Below, piece after piece: positions 1-8,819 of a DNA stretch of 64,000 nucleotides. Under the pieces are notes generated by a model. It was not told the origin of the DNA. It was given only the letters and a program-made list of their open reading frames with translations, and did not search any database. Made by a program: the position numbers and the translations under genes. Within the stretch, counting starts at the first letter, position 1; every line of letters begins with the position of its first letter. This DNA is from Anaerorudis cellulosivorans (lineage in GTDB: Bacteria > Bacteroidota > Bacteroidia > Bacteroidales > Dysgonomonadaceae): contig NZ_JAPCWE010000014.1 in NCBI RefSeq assembly GCF_025943985.1, forward strand, positions 24,784-88,783, in the 5' to 3' direction.

Positions 1-2
1 AT

Positions 3-2276
3 TTCGTGAAAACAAAAGGTGAATATAAGGGTACACCGTATAATTATCCGGGTCCTGCTCACTTGTCTATCGGTCAGGAAGCCGCTGCTGTAGGGATGGC
101 TTGGACATTGACCATTGATGATTTTATCTTTGGCAACCATCGTTCGCATGGTGAAGTATTGGCCAAGGGAATGTCGGCTATTCATAAATTGGATGACAAG
201 CAGTTGATGGATATCATGGAATCTTTTTTCGATGGCATCGTGCTTGATGTCGTAAAGAAAGATTTTCAGGGAACAATCAAAGAGTTGGCGCGTCGTTTCC
301 TTGTTTACGGAACAGTGGCAGAAATCTTTGGACGTCAGACAGGATTCAATAAAGGTTTGGGAGGCTCGATGCATGTCTTTTTCACCCCATTCGGAATTTA
401 TCCCAATAATGCCATTGTGGGTGGTTCGGGTGATATTGCCGTGGGGGCAGCGCTGTACAAAAAAGTGAACCGTAAGCCCGGTTTGGTGGTTGCCAATATC
501 GGAGATGGTTCGTTGGCGTGTGGTCCGGTGTGGGAAGGCATTACTTTTTCTGCGATGGATCAATTTAAACAATTGTGGGAAGGCGACAGGAAAGGCGGTT
601 TGCCCGTAATCATTAATGTTATGAACAACCACTACGGTATGGGTGGTCAGACTTGGGGAGAAACTATGGGGTATGGCATTGCTGCGCGCATCGGCGCCGG
701 AGTTAACCCCGAGCAGATGCATGCCGAGCGTGTAGACGGATTCAATCCGTTGGCTGTAATTGATGCCTACAAACGGAAACGCAAAATCATTGAGGAAAAG
801 AAAGGGCCGGTATTGCTGGATGTATTGACGTATCGTTATAGTGGACATTCTCCGTCGGATTCTTCGACATATCGAACCAAGGAAGAGGTGGAAGCGTGGG
901 AAAAACAGGACTCTATTTTAACGTTCGGCAGACAGATGATAGAGGCAGGTGTGGCCACTCAAGATGATTTGGATGATATTCGAAAAGATATTGAAGCATT
1001 GATTAATGAGTTGTATCTTAAGGCTATTGACGAAAATATTTCTCCGCGAATACAAAACACCGAATTGATTGGAGAGATGATGTTTTCAAACGGATCGGTA
1101 GATGCTTTTGCTGATGACGAACCAGAAGTACTGACGCCGTTGGAAGAAAATCCAAGAGTTAAGAAAATTGCCACAAAAGAGCGTTTTGCTTTCGATGCCG
1201 ATGGCAAGCCGTTCAGTAAGATGAAACAGTTTCAATTGCGTGACGGCATTTTTGAAGCGATTATCGATCGTTTTTATAAAGATGCTTCGTTAATTGCCTA
1301 TGGAGAGGATAACCGCGATTGGGGAGGAGCGTTTGCCGTTTATGCGGGTATGACTGAATCTTTGCCTTATCATCGTTTCTTCAATGCTCCGATTGCCGAA
1401 GCAGCCATTGTGGGAACGGCAATTGGCTATGCCATGTGCGGAGGTCGTGTGATTCCCGAAATCATGTATTGCGACTTTTTAGGGAGATGTGGTGATGAGG
1501 TGTTTAATCAGCTTCCTAAATGGCAGGCCATGAGCGGAAACGTGCTTAAGATGCCTGTGGTTTTGAGAGTATCCATAGGTTCGAAATACGGTGCTCAACA
1601 CTCACAGGATTGGACGTCGTTGGTTACCCATATTCCGGGGTTGAAAGTGTGTTTTCCTGCTACCCCTTACGATGCTAAAGGATTAATGAATGCCGCTTTG
1701 CAGGGAACCGATCCGGTTGTTTTTTTCGAAAGCCAGCGCATTTACGATATCGGCGAGCAATTTCATCAGGGAGGTGTTCCCAAGGGGTATTATGAAATAC
1801 CCATTGGAGAACCCGATATAAAGAAAGAAGGAAAAGATATCACTTTCCTTACTATCGGATATACGCTGTATCAAGCGTTGGAAGCAGCCAAAGAACTCGA
1901 AGAAAAATACGGAATGAGTGCAGAAGTAATTGATGCGCGTTCACTGGTGCCGTTCAATTACGAAAAAGTAATTGAGTCGGTAAAGAAAACGGGCAAAATT
2001 ATTGTGGCAAGTGATGCAACTGCAAGAGGTTCGTTTTTAAATGATATGGCAGCCAATATCAGTCAACTTGCGTTCGATTATCTGGATGCACCGGTTTGTG
2101 TGTTGGGCTCACGTAATTGGATTACTCCTGCACATGAACTTGAGAAAGCATTCTTCCCGCAACCAAGCTGGTTTATCGATATGATTCACGAACGGATTCA
2201 GCCACTGCCGGGATATGTACCGGGACGCAATTTTACGGATGGTGAAATGATTCGCCTTTCTAAAAAAGGTATTTAA
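3..2276 (+). CDS. 2-oxoacid dehydrogenase E1, alpha/beta fusion (5' end cut by window)
   Basis: Thiamine-diphosphate-dependent E1 component that decarboxylates a 2-oxoacid and passes the acyl group to a lipoyl-E2. The E1-alpha part fills about residues 1-370 (counted from the GTG at base 6), with the TPP motif GDGS at 166-169 and the paired Asn in VMNNHYGMGGQ. The E1-beta part runs from about residue 395 to the end, so both subunits are in one chain as in several Bacteroidota enzymes. The frame is open to base 3 without a convincing start, so the true N-terminus probably lies before the window. No E2 or E3 gene is visible; they may lie upstream. Substrate (pyruvate, branched-chain oxoacid, acetoin or other) cannot be told from sequence. 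It heads a same-strand run ending in a lipoate ligase, which fits a lipoyl-dependent complex. Confidence 0.88.
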   Translation, partial: FVKTKGEYKGTPYNYPGPAHLSIGQEAAAVGMAWTLTIDDFIFGNHRSHGEVLAKGMSAIHKLDDKQLMDIMESFFDGIVLDVVKKDFQGTIKELARRFLVYGTVAEIFGRQTGFNKGLGGSMHVFFTPFGIYPNNAIVGGSGDIAVGAALYKKVNRKPGLVVANIGDGSLACGPVWEGITFSAMDQFKQLWEGDRKGGLPVIINVMNNHYGMGGQTWGETMGYGIAARIGAGVNPEQMHAERVDGFNPLAVIDAYKRKRKIIEEKKGPVLLDVLTYRYSGHSPSDSSTYRTKEEVEAWEKQDSILTFGRQMIEAGVATQDDLDDIRKDIEALINELYLKAIDENISPRIQNTELIGEMMFSNGSVDAFADDEPEVLTPLEENPRVKKIATKERFAFDADGKPFSKMKQFQLRDGIFEAIIDRFYKDASLIAYGEDNRDWGGAFAVYAGMTESLPYHRFFNAPIAEAAIVGTAIGYAMCGGRVIPEIMYCDFLGRCGDEVFNQLPKWQAMSGNVLKMPVVLRVSIGSKYGAQHSQDWTSLVTHIPGLKVCFPATPYDAKGLMNAALQGTDPVVFFESQRIYDIGEQFHQGGVPKGYYEIPIGEPDIKKEGKDITFLTIGYTLYQALEAAKELEEKYGMSAEVIDARSLVPFNYEKVIESVKKTGKIIVASDATARGSFLNDMAANISQLAFDYLDAPVCVLGSRNWITPAHELEKAFFPQPSWFIDMIHERIQPLPGYVPGRNFTDGEMIRLSKKGI

Positions 2277-2287
2277 ATTTGTGACAC

Positions 2288-3448
2288 ATGAACTATCCGA
2301 AAGTAAATGCGCATTTGCACACGCCCTATTCTTTCAGCGCTTTTCGCGATGTGGATGACGCATTGGACAGAGCGGCAGCCGAAAATGTGAAAGTTGTCGG
2401 AATCAACGACTTTTACACGGCTGCCGGCTATGATGAATGGGCTTCAGGATGCGGAAAACGAAAATTATATCCCCTTTTCAATATTGAGTTTATCGGGTTG
2501 AGCGAAAAAGATCGTCAGGCAGGTATTCGGATCAATGATCCGGCAAATCCCGGACGTATCTACCTTAGCGGGAAAGGTCTGACTTATCCTTTTTGTTTGC
2601 CCGAACCTTACGCTTCGTTGTTGGAAGAAGTAAGAAATGAAACCGACAGACAGGTGAAAGCCATGTGCGAAAAGTTGAATGGTATTCTGGAAACGGAAGA
2701 AGTTGGTTTTACGCTCGATTTTGATCGGATAAAAAAAGAACTCACCAAAGGTATGGTACGCGAACGTCATTTGGCAAAAGCCCTTCGGATGAAAGTGTAC
2801 GAGATATGTGGTGAGGATAAGGAGGGTATCAAAGTCATGCTGGAAAAGATTTTTGGAGGGAAATCGTTGCGTGCTTCCGTAGAAAATATTGCCGAGGTAG
2901 AAAATGAAATACGCTCGAACTTGCTCAAGGCCGGTGGTAGAGCTTTTGTGCCTGAGGATGCAAAGGCTTTTCTATCGATAGAAACCATATGCGAGATTGT
3001 TTTGGCAGCAGGAGGTATTCCTACATATCCTTTTTTGGGAGACGATGCACAAGGAAATTACACCGATTTTGAAAAGGATTTGGAGTGTGTAGCTGGGGAA
3101 CTAACCAAACGTGGATTTCATTCGGTAGAATTTATCACTACCCGCAATCGGGTGGATTTGCTGGAAAAATATGCCGGTTATCTGCATGATCACGGATTCG
3201 TGGTAACCTTCGGGAGTGAACACAATACCCCTGTGATGGAACCGGTTGAACTTTTTGCACGGGGTCGTACACCACTTACCGAACGACTGATGCAGATTAA
3301 TTATGAAGGAGCTTGTGTGATTGCTGCTCATCAGCATGTAACAGTACAGGGATTAGAAGGTTATGTCGATGGCAAAGGATATGCGGATCGTACAAAAAGA
3401 GAAGAATGGGTAAAACTCGGTGACGAGTTAATAAAGAGTAAGATATGA
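2288..3448 (+). CDS. PHP-domain metal-dependent hydrolase-like protein
   Basis: A 386-residue protein whose start, NAHLHTPYSFSAF, is the first metal-binding motif (HxH) of the PHP (polymerase and histidinol phosphatase) superfamily. Further candidate ligands are in FGSEHNTP and AAHQHVT near the C-terminus. PHP proteins are typically phosphoesterases using two or three metal ions. The middle part (about residues 110-220) is helical and not recognised. It starts 11 bases after the E1 gene and its stop overlaps the next start by 4 bases (ATGA), so it is translationally coupled to the aldolase/dehydrogenase. A phosphatase acting on a sugar phosphate of the same pathway is a reasonable guess, but the substrate is unknown. 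Confidence 0.72.
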   Translation: MNYPKVNAHLHTPYSFSAFRDVDDALDRAAAENVKVVGINDFYTAAGYDEWASGCGKRKLYPLFNIEFIGLSEKDRQAGIRINDPANPGRIYLSGKGLTYPFCLPEPYASLLEEVRNETDRQVKAMCEKLNGILETEEVGFTLDFDRIKKELTKGMVRERHLAKALRMKVYEICGEDKEGIKVMLEKIFGGKSLRASVENIAEVENEIRSNLLKAGGRAFVPEDAKAFLSIETICEIVLAAGGIPTYPFLGDDAQGNYTDFEKDLECVAGELTKRGFHSVEFITTRNRVDLLEKYAGYLHDHGFVVTFGSEHNTPVMEPVELFARGRTPLTERLMQINYEGACVIAAHQHVTVQGLEGYVDGKGYADRTKREEWVKLGDELIKSKI

Positions 3449-5412
3449 AAGAATTGGATGAACTTATCGAAATATCGCAATTTTACGGGCGCGATAACCG
3501 CTTCGTAATTGCAGGTGGAGGAAATACTTCGTACAAAAATGCGGAAAAGATTTGGGTGAAAGCCAGCGGCTCATCTCTCGCAACGATAACCGAAGAGGGG
3601 TTTGCCATACTTGACAGAGCTAAACTGAATGGGATGTTGAGGAAGGTTTACAGCAGTAATCCTGCCGAACGCGAGGAAGAAGTGAAAAACGATTTGGCTG
3701 TTGCCAATCTCACCAAAGACAAACGTCCTTCAGTAGAAACTTCATTACATAATATTATCGGGTATGCTTTTGTTGTTCATTTGCATCCTACGTTGGTAAA
3801 TGCCTTAATGTGTTCACGAAATGCTGAAAACGAGTTGAAAAAACTTTTCGGAGAGAAAGCCCTGTTTGTGAAATATACCGATCCGGGGTATGTGTTGTTT
3901 AAGAAGGTAGATGAAAAGCTGAAAGCGTATCGGGCAACCTATCGTGAAGAGCCACATGTCATTTGGCTACAAAATCACGGTATTTTTGTGGCTGCCGACA
4001 CTACGGAGGAAATTAAAGTGCTTTATGCAGCGATTTTTTCCACCCTTGAAAAAGCAATAAAAAATCCTCTTCCCGATGGCGAAAAGCCGGTTTGTCGGTG
4101 TGTTTCCCAAGTTCTTCCCGGTATCCGGATGATGCTTTCGAAAAGTGAATTGAAAACATTGAAAGTGCGCAATAACAAACGGATTGCCTATTTCAGTGAT
4201 CATATCGAGCATCAGGCTGATATTGTTCGGCCTTTTACCCCCGACGAAATTGTTTATTGCAAATCGAATTACCTTTTTATTAATAAGGATAATCCCGATG
4301 AAGTGTTGGCTGAAGCCGAAAAGGTCATTCCGGATTTTACCGAAAAGTTTGGATATCAACCTAAAGTGCTGTTAATAAAAGGTATCGGTCTTGTAGCTGT
4401 TGGCGATCATGCAAAACAATGCGATATTATTCTTGATGTTTTTGAAGATGCTATGAAAATTGCCTATCTGGCTCAGTCTTTTGGCGGTTCACATCCCATG
4501 ACCCCTGAACAGATTGATTTTATCGATAACTGGGAAGCGGAAAATTATCGCCGAAAGGTCATGTCAACCGGTAAAGCGGGACGTGCTGAAAATAAAACCA
4601 TTATAGTGACAGGTGCTGCACAAGGTTTTGGTGAGGGCATATCCCGCAATTTATTACTGGAAGGAGCAAATATTGTGATTGCCGATTTAAATGAAGAAAA
4701 AGGCTCATTGACAACGGAACATTTTAACTCCTTATCGCAAGGGAAGGGTAATAATGCTTTGTTTGTGAAGACCAACGTTACCGAAATCTCGAGTCTTGAG
4801 AACCTCATATATGAAACCGTCTCCCATTTTGGTGCGATCGATTGTTTCATCAGTAATGCCGGAGTATTGCGTGCGGGAGGACTGGACGAAATGGAACCGG
4901 AAATTTTCGACTTCGTAACCAAAATAAACTATAATGCCTATTTTTATTGTACGAAAGTGGTAAGTAAGGTGATGAAGCTCCAGACAAAATATGCTCCGGA
5001 AGATTATTACGCCGATATTATTCAGATTAATTCCAAATCGGGATTGAGAGGAAGTAAAGCCAATTTTGCCTATGCGGGAGGTAAGTTCGGGGGAATCGGT
5101 TTGACGCAGTCGTTTGCTTTGGAGCTGGCGCCTTTTCGTATCAAGGTGAATGCTGTTTGCCCCGGAAATTTTTATGAGGGTCCGCTTTGGAGTGATCCCA
5201 ATAACGGCTTATTTGTTCAGTATTTGAAGGCAGGAAAAGTTCCCGGTGCGAAAACAATAGAAGATGTAAGAACATATTACCTGGCACAGGTGCCGATGAA
5301 GAAGGGTTGTTCGCCCGAAGATGTCACCAAAGGGGTGCTTTATCTGATGGAGCAATGTGGCGAAACCGGTCAGGCGCTACCTGTCACCGGTGGTCAGGTT
5401 ATGCTGAATTAG
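3445..5412 (+). CDS. Bifunctional class II aldolase / short-chain dehydrogenase
   Basis: A 655-residue fusion. The N-terminal class II aldolase/adducin domain (about 1-230) has the zinc-binding VVHLHPTLVNAL and a later QNHGIF. The C-terminal SDR domain (about 385-655) has the nucleotide motif TGAAQGFGEG, the NAG motif and the catalytic YAGGK (YxxxK). This resembles the RhaEW/YuxG-type enzymes, which split a 1-phosphorylated ketose (rhamnulose-1-phosphate in the known case) into DHAP and an aldehyde and then oxidise or reduce a product. No rhamnose isomerase or kinase is present in the window, so the sugar may be different. Coupled by ATGA overlap to the PHP gene. Confidence 0.85.
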   Translation: MKELDELIEISQFYGRDNRFVIAGGGNTSYKNAEKIWVKASGSSLATITEEGFAILDRAKLNGMLRKVYSSNPAEREEEVKNDLAVANLTKDKRPSVETSLHNIIGYAFVVHLHPTLVNALMCSRNAENELKKLFGEKALFVKYTDPGYVLFKKVDEKLKAYRATYREEPHVIWLQNHGIFVAADTTEEIKVLYAAIFSTLEKAIKNPLPDGEKPVCRCVSQVLPGIRMMLSKSELKTLKVRNNKRIAYFSDHIEHQADIVRPFTPDEIVYCKSNYLFINKDNPDEVLAEAEKVIPDFTEKFGYQPKVLLIKGIGLVAVGDHAKQCDIILDVFEDAMKIAYLAQSFGGSHPMTPEQIDFIDNWEAENYRRKVMSTGKAGRAENKTIIVTGAAQGFGEGISRNLLLEGANIVIADLNEEKGSLTTEHFNSLSQGKGNNALFVKTNVTEISSLENLIYETVSHFGAIDCFISNAGVLRAGGLDEMEPEIFDFVTKINYNAYFYCTKVVSKVMKLQTKYAPEDYYADIIQINSKSGLRGSKANFAYAGGKFGGIGLTQSFALELAPFRIKVNAVCPGNFYEGPLWSDPNNGLFVQYLKAGKVPGAKTIEDVRTYYLAQVPMKKGCSPEDVTKGVLYLMEQCGETGQALPVTGGQVMLN

Positions 5413-5445
5413 CTGTGTTTTTCTTATTATGAGAATTAGAAATTT

Positions 5446-6723
5446 ATGAAAACAAGAGCAGTTCGTTTATACGGCAAGAAAGATCTTCGGTTGGAAGAAT
5501 TTGAATTGCCACCCATAAAAGATAATGAGATTCTGGCTAAAGTAGTCTGCGATTCGTTGTGTATGTCATCCTACAAAGCGGCCATTCAGGGAGCAGATCA
5601 TAAGCGGGTGCCCGATAACGTGGCAGAGCATCCGGTGATCATCGGACATGAGTTTGCAGGTGAGTTGATTGAAATTGGTTCAAAGTGGGCAGATCAATTT
5701 AAGGTCGGCGATAAATTTTCCATTCAGCCTGCGTTGAATTACGAAGACGGTCCCGTAGGAATATTGAGCGCGCCGGGATACAGTTATCCGTATATTGGCG
5801 GTGATGCTACGTATGTGATCATTCCCAATGAGGTAATGGAGAAAAATTGTTTGTTGCCTTATCATGGGGAAGGATTTTATCCGGCATCGCTGGCGGAACC
5901 TCTTTCGTGCGTGATTGGCGCCATGCATGCTAATTACCATATCACGCCGGGAAGTTACGTGCACAAGATGGAAATTGTTGATGGCGGGAGAATGGCCATT
6001 CTGGCCGGTGTTGGGCCTATGGGGCTCGCTGCCATCAATTTCGTGTTGCATAGGGAGGACTGCAAGCCTTCGTTGTTGGTGGTTACCGATATCGATCAGG
6101 TGCGTCTCGACAGGGCTGCATCGCTCTATACGGTAGAATTCGCCGCTTCACGGGGTATTGATCTGCGCTATATCAATACTTCGGTTATGCAAAATCCGGT
6201 GGAAGAATTAAGGGCATTGACCAATAGTGAAGGGTATAACGATGTCTTTGTTTTTGCTCCGGTGAGATCGGTTGTTGAGCAGGCAGACGCCATTCTCGGA
6301 TTCGACGGATGTCTCAATTTTTTTGCAGGGCCTAGCGATCCGAAGTTCAGTGCCATGTTGAATTTTTACAATGTTCACTATGCCTATACGCATGTTGCCG
6401 GTACAAGTGGGGGAAACAATGAAGATATGGTAGAAGCCTTGGATATAATGAATAAAGGATTAGATCCTGCGGGATTGGTGACCCATATCGGCGGATTGAA
6501 TGCTGTACCTGAAGCGACCCTCCGTTTACCGGAAATCCCCGGTGGAAAAAAATTGATTTATACCCATATTACCATGTCTTTGACGGCAATCTCGGATTTT
6601 GCCGAATTAGGTAAAACCAATGAAGTTTTTAGTGAATTGGCTTCCATTTGTGATAAATACAAGGGCTTATGGAATGTGGAAGCTGAAGCGTTTTTGTTGG
6701 CAAATGCGAATAAATTGAGTTAA
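5446..6723 (+). CDS. Zinc-type medium-chain alcohol dehydrogenase (L-sorbose-1-phosphate reductase-like)
   Basis: A 425-residue medium-chain dehydrogenase. The catalytic zinc region is visible as CDSLCMSS and IIGHEFAGE, and the Rossmann fold begins near MAILAGVGPMGLAAI with an acidic VVTDID strand end that favours NAD(H). The overall pattern recalls SorE-like sugar-phosphate reductases that interconvert a ketose phosphate and a hexitol phosphate; this assignment is from memory of the family, not from a search. It lies 33 bases after the aldolase/SDR gene and 22 before the tandem aldolase, so it is probably part of the same catabolic operon. Confidence 0.75.
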   Translation: MKTRAVRLYGKKDLRLEEFELPPIKDNEILAKVVCDSLCMSSYKAAIQGADHKRVPDNVAEHPVIIGHEFAGELIEIGSKWADQFKVGDKFSIQPALNYEDGPVGILSAPGYSYPYIGGDATYVIIPNEVMEKNCLLPYHGEGFYPASLAEPLSCVIGAMHANYHITPGSYVHKMEIVDGGRMAILAGVGPMGLAAINFVLHREDCKPSLLVVTDIDQVRLDRAASLYTVEFAASRGIDLRYINTSVMQNPVEELRALTNSEGYNDVFVFAPVRSVVEQADAILGFDGCLNFFAGPSDPKFSAMLNFYNVHYAYTHVAGTSGGNNEDMVEALDIMNKGLDPAGLVTHIGGLNAVPEATLRLPEIPGGKKLIYTHITMSLTAISDFAELGKTNEVFSELASICDKYKGLWNVEAEAFLLANANKLS

Positions 6724-6745
6724 ATTTGATTATATGTTATAGAAT

Positions 6746-8044
6746 ATGAAACAATTAGATGTTAAATTGATGCATCCGGTAGAACAGATCAACGTGATCA
6801 TTGGAAGGATTTACCGGAGTGGTATGACCACAACTTCGGGGGGAAATATTTCTATTCGGGACGAAAATGGCGATATTTGGATTACTCCGTCGGGAGTAGA
6901 TAAAGGATCGTTAACTCCCAATGATATCATGTGTGTGAAAAAAGACGGAACGGTTATTGGTCCTCACAAACCTTCCTCTGAGTTCCCGTTTCATAAAGCC
7001 ATTTACGAAACGCGTCCGGAGTTGACGGCAATTATTCACGCCCATCCTCCTGCACTTGTGGCATTCAGCATTTCGCATAAAGTGCCCGATACCAAAATTG
7101 TTCCTCAAGCCCATAACATATGTGGCGATATCGGATTTGCCCCATATGGAACACCCGGAAGTGAAGACCTCGGAAAGAAAATTGCCAACGAATTCAAGAA
7201 TACGCAATATAAAGCAGTAATCATGGAGAATCATGGGATCGTTTTGGGAGGGGTAGATATGATGGATGCTTATCAGCGTTTTGAGACACTTGAATTTTGT
7301 TGCCGTACCATTGTAAATGCAAGACGGTTGGGCGAGGTGAATTATTTGTCGGATGAACAAATCGCAAAGTATGTCAATCATATTCCTACCAATATTCCGC
7401 ATTTCATGGATATCGATTATCCTTCCGACGAGCGGGCTTTACGTTCGGAGATGGTGAAGATTATCCGCAGAGCATGTGATCAGGGTCTCATGATTTCGAC
7501 GTACGGTACAGTGTCGGTGCGTTGGCGCGGCGATGATTTTTTGATAACGCCAAGGAATGTGGCACGTTGGGATATTGTTCCCGAAGATATTGTGCAGATA
7601 AAAAAGGGTATGGCTGAGGCCGGAAAAACGCCGAGCCGTGCGGTAGCCTTGCATCAACGCATATATCAATTGAATCCGCATATCAATTCCATTATTTGCA
7701 CACAGCCGGTCAATCTGATGGCACATGCTATAACCGGTACAAAATTTGACGTGCGTACAATTCCGGAAAGTTGGATTTTTCTTCAGGATGTTCCGTCTAT
7801 TCCTTTCGGTTTGATCTATAACGATATTGATGGTGTTGCAGAAATGTTCAACCATAACAAAGTTATTTTGGTGGAAAACGATAGTGTATTTGTGACAGGT
7901 GACAAATTGTTGAACACTTTCGATTATTTGGAGGTGGCTGAATTTTCGGCGAATTCACTTGTAATGGCTTCGGCTATCGGCCCTCTTTGCCCTATCAGCG
8001 ACAAGGAAATAGAGGATTTGAAAGTAGCATTCAATGTAAAATAA
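6746..8044 (+). CDS. Tandem class II aldolase/adducin-family protein
   Basis: A 432-residue protein made of two class II aldolase-like units. The first (about 1-200) has the substrate loop SGGNIS, the zinc motif IIHAHPPAL and MENHGI, so it looks active. The second (about 225-432) keeps the fold signature (YGTVSVRW, PRNVARW) but reads ICTQPVNL where HAHP is expected and VENDSV where ENHG is expected, so its zinc ligands are lost. The second half may be regulatory or structural, or form a composite active site. The gene sits between the alcohol dehydrogenase and the lipoate ligase, same strand. Confidence 0.8.
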   Translation: MKQLDVKLMHPVEQINVIIGRIYRSGMTTTSGGNISIRDENGDIWITPSGVDKGSLTPNDIMCVKKDGTVIGPHKPSSEFPFHKAIYETRPELTAIIHAHPPALVAFSISHKVPDTKIVPQAHNICGDIGFAPYGTPGSEDLGKKIANEFKNTQYKAVIMENHGIVLGGVDMMDAYQRFETLEFCCRTIVNARRLGEVNYLSDEQIAKYVNHIPTNIPHFMDIDYPSDERALRSEMVKIIRRACDQGLMISTYGTVSVRWRGDDFLITPRNVARWDIVPEDIVQIKKGMAEAGKTPSRAVALHQRIYQLNPHINSIICTQPVNLMAHAITGTKFDVRTIPESWIFLQDVPSIPFGLIYNDIDGVAEMFNHNKVILVENDSVFVTGDKLLNTFDYLEVAEFSANSLVMASAIGPLCPISDKEIEDLKVAFNVK

Positions 8045-8073
8045 AGGGAAGAAAAAAGCACGTATCCTTTTTT

Positions 8074-8811
8074 ATGCAGGTTATTTTTTCTCCATACACG
8101 ATGCCTGAATTTAACCTGGCCGCAGAAGAATATTTTTTTTCGGCCAATTGTGAGGAATATCTTTTGCTTTACATAAACAAACCAAGCGTGATCATCGGTT
8201 CTAATCAGGCTGTGGCAAATGAGGTAGATATGGATTTTTGCAGGGTTAACGGCATCCCCATTGTGCGAAGGTTGTCGGGTGGGGGTGCCGTTTATCACGA
8301 CGAAGGTAATCTGAATTACTGTTTTATTTTCAACAGGAAACAAGGCGCTTCTCCGTTAAGTCCCGATTTTTTACAGCCGGTGGTTTCTGCCTTGAATTTT
8401 ATGGGAATACCTGTGGAAATCGGGAAACGAAAAGACCTTTGGCTTGCCGATGGCCATAAGGTATCGGGAACAGCTTCTCATGTTTCGAGGGGCAGAGAAT
8501 TGCATCACGGCACACTGCTTTACGATGTCGATTTGGATCGATTACAAAAATCATTAACGCCACACGCTGAAATCCATTGCAACAAGGCAACACCTTCTAT
8601 CCCTTCACCTGTGAAAAATTTGCGTAGCCTTTGGGAAGAGACTTCAGGGAAAACGTCATTTGCAGCTGATTTTTTCCTAACTTTTACAAAAGCCATTCTT
8701 GGTTATTATAACACTGAGGAGCTTTCGCCTTTGTTGTGTGAGGATAAGAAGCATATCGATATACTTTGTGGGAGTAAATATGCTCTGCGACAATGGAATT
8801 TTAAGATGTGA
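8074..8811 (+). CDS. lplA: Lipoate-protein ligase A family (short form)
   Basis: A 245-residue biotin/lipoate ligase-fold protein. Family motifs are RRLSGGGAVYHD and GHKVSGTASHVSRG, which carry the lipoate-binding and catalytic Lys regions. It attaches scavenged lipoate to the E2 of 2-oxoacid dehydrogenases, and in this context probably serves the complex whose E1 begins the window. The ATG at 8074 is preferred because the frame upstream of it runs back into the preceding gene, and MQVIFSPY resembles the beginning of homologues. It is shorter than E. coli LplA (about 338 residues) and lacks the C-terminal accessory domain. It ends 8 bases before the convergent hemG. Confidence 0.8.
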   Translation: MQVIFSPYTMPEFNLAAEEYFFSANCEEYLLLYINKPSVIIGSNQAVANEVDMDFCRVNGIPIVRRLSGGGAVYHDEGNLNYCFIFNRKQGASPLSPDFLQPVVSALNFMGIPVEIGKRKDLWLADGHKVSGTASHVSRGRELHHGTLLYDVDLDRLQKSLTPHAEIHCNKATPSIPSPVKNLRSLWEETSGKTSFAADFFLTFTKAILGYYNTEELSPLLCEDKKHIDILCGSKYALRQWNFKM

Positions 8812-8819
8812 TTTCTTTT

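Noticed and set aside
3967..4359. Open frame of 130 codons on the - strand
   Set aside because: Lies inside the aldolase/dehydrogenase gene, with no family signature and no promoter.
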